In this document: positions 62,960-64,000 of the stretch, piece after piece
How the letters are laid out: each line of letters starts with the position of its first letter
How positions within the stretch are numbered: position 1 is the stretch's first letter
Assembly: GCF_034479555.1 (NCBI RefSeq)
Contig: NZ_CP140151.1
Span: 1,736,001-1,800,000 of the forward strand
Direction: 5' to 3'
Length of the DNA: 64,000 nucleotides
Source of the DNA: Chromohalobacter canadensis
GTDB taxonomy: Bacteria > Pseudomonadota > Gammaproteobacteria > Pseudomonadales > Halomonadaceae
Program-made: the position numbers and the translations under genes
Notes under the pieces: generated by a model
Told to the model about the DNA's origin: nothing
The model's database searches: none
The model's input: only the letters and a program-made list of their open reading frames with translations

Positions 62960-64000
62960 TTGCAGCACAAGGTCTTGCATATCTGTTTATCCCGCGGTTG
63001 GGGCGGGCTGGAAATGTATCCTGCGCGAATTATACCCGAGCTGGCCCGACAGGGGTGGCGCGCCTATGTACTGACGCTCGAAGGGACGCGTCTAGCCAAG
63101 ACGTTGGCCGGCTGCGATGCGACCGAGATGCGTAGTGTGCGCTCACCCTTGCGCGCGTTTTGGCAACTGCCGGTACTCGTGCGCTGGCTGCGCCGCAGAG
63201 GCATTGGTGTCGTACATTGTCACAAATCGAGCGATTTGCGCCTCGGCGCGTTGCTCAAGTGTCTGTGCCCCGAACTGCGTCTTGTCTTCACCGATCATAT
63301 GGGCGTCACGCGGCCCAAACACGATCCTTATCATCGCTGGGTCTATCGGCATGTCGACCGTGTGCTGTCGATTAGCGAGGTAACGTTGACCCGCAACCGC
63401 CAGGCCTTTCCGCTACCCGCATCGCGGATTACCCTGTTGTATCTGGGGATCGACACGGCGGATTTCGTCCCCCAGCTCGACACCGACGCACGATGCGCAT
63501 TGCGCGATACGTTGGGGATACCGCGTGAGGCGGTGGCAATGGCCTTGCCGGGCCGCCTGACGCCCGGCAAGGGGCAGCAACTCTTGCTGGATGCCTTTAT
63601 CCGTCTGCGCGACGCTGGCGATACGCAATCCCACCTGGTCTTGATCGGGGGGCTGGAGGCGGACGAGGGCGGCAACCCCACCTTCATCGCTTCCCTGCAA
63701 CAGCAAGTTCGCGAACAGGGCCTTGAAGAGCGTGTCACGTTCACTGGATTTCGGCGGGATCTCCCGCGACTCTTCGAGGTGATGGATATCGTCTGCGTGC
63801 CATCGCGCAACGAGGCCTTCGGGCTCACGGTGATCGAGGCGATGGCGGCGGGCAAGGCGGTGGTGGGCGCCGACAGCGGTGCGATTCCCGAGCTGATAGG
63901 GTGTGAAGGCGGGCGGCTTGCTGACCCGCAAGACCCGGCGGCCTGGGCGGCGACCCTCGGCGAGCTACGCGATGCGCCCGCACTGCGCGAACGCCTTGGC
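62960..64000 (+). CDS. Family 4 glycosyltransferase (3' end outside window)
   Basis: The visible 347 codons encode a GT-B retaining glycosyltransferase. The start is probably the TTG at 62960 (GAGGAG 6 nt upstream), giving MQHKVLHICLSRGWGGLEMY. The donor-domain part has ALPGRLTPGKGQQLLLDAF, FTGFRRDLPRLFEVMDIVCVPSRNEAFGLTVIEAMA (in part), which is typical GT4. An internal ATG at 63014 would cut the conserved N-terminal SRGWGG, so I reject it. The context suggests lipopolysaccharide core synthesis. The sequence continues beyond the right edge. Confidence 0.88.
   Translation, partial: MQHKVLHICLSRGWGGLEMYPARIIPELARQGWRAYVLTLEGTRLAKTLAGCDATEMRSVRSPLRAFWQLPVLVRWLRRRGIGVVHCHKSSDLRLGALLKCLCPELRLVFTDHMGVTRPKHDPYHRWVYRHVDRVLSISEVTLTRNRQAFPLPASRITLLYLGIDTADFVPQLDTDARCALRDTLGIPREAVAMALPGRLTPGKGQQLLLDAFIRLRDAGDTQSHLVLIGGLEADEGGNPTFIASLQQQVREQGLEERVTFTGFRRDLPRLFEVMDIVCVPSRNEAFGLTVIEAMAAGKAVVGADSGAIPELIGCEGGRLADPQDPAAWAATLGELRDAPALRERLG

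Overview
The window reads as one contiguous piece of a high-GC gammaproteobacterial chromosome around the replication origin. Protein sequences, the acidic bias of exported proteins (for example the amino-acid binding protein at 28261-29025) and the gene set point to the Halomonadaceae, most likely Chromohalobacter or a close Halomonas relative. That assignment is from memory of the families, not from a search.

Layout. 1-9.8 kb holds accessory housekeeping genes: uvrD (cut by the window edge), hexR, a sodium:neurotransmitter-type symporter, a DUF72 protein, a YitT-like membrane protein, mltA, a short-chain dehydrogenase and hemB. 9.9-14.3 kb is the UDP-GlcNAc unit glmU-(DeoR regulator)-glmS. 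14.4-21.6 kb is the complete ATP synthase operon atpIBEFHAGDC with a good promoter and terminator. 21.8-26.1 kb is mnmG-rsmG-parA-parB. In many pseudomonads this block directly continues into mnmE-yidC-rnpA-rpmH/dnaA; here about 15 kb lies in between (26.6-41.3 kb): a glnHPQ-like amino-acid importer, erpA, a CLC-type chloride protein, hemJ-thiD-thiE, hemL, a kinase/ATPase fusion, a CsgD-like regulator, rdgB-hemW, an OmpA-type lipoprotein and rlmJ. 41.3-45.1 kb is mnmE, yidC, rnpA, rpmH; 45.6-51.9 kb is dnaA-dnaN-recF-gyrB in the opposite direction. 52-57.3 kb holds gmhB, a progesterone-5-beta-reductase-like dehydrogenase and glyQS. 57.4-64 kb is a lipopolysaccharide core locus: hldD, waaF, an OpgB-like phosphoglycerol transferase, a family 2 glycosyltransferase, a family 9 glycosyltransferase and a family 4 glycosyltransferase cut by the window edge.

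The most informative non-coding structure is origin biology. Two intergenic regions (45.07-45.65 kb, rpmH-dnaA; 26.08-26.68 kb, upstream of mnmG) have DnaA boxes beside an AT-rich stretch. At least eleven perfect DnaA 9-mers occur in the window, ten of them between 24.9 and 45.6 kb, several inside genes. Seven parS centromere sites lie between 48.8 and 54.3 kb, two inside recF, one inside a perfect 32-bp palindrome, and two flanking a heptanucleotide tandem repeat. I see no phage, insertion sequence, CRISPR array, defence island, rRNA or tRNA gene, and nothing that amounts to a wholly new system.
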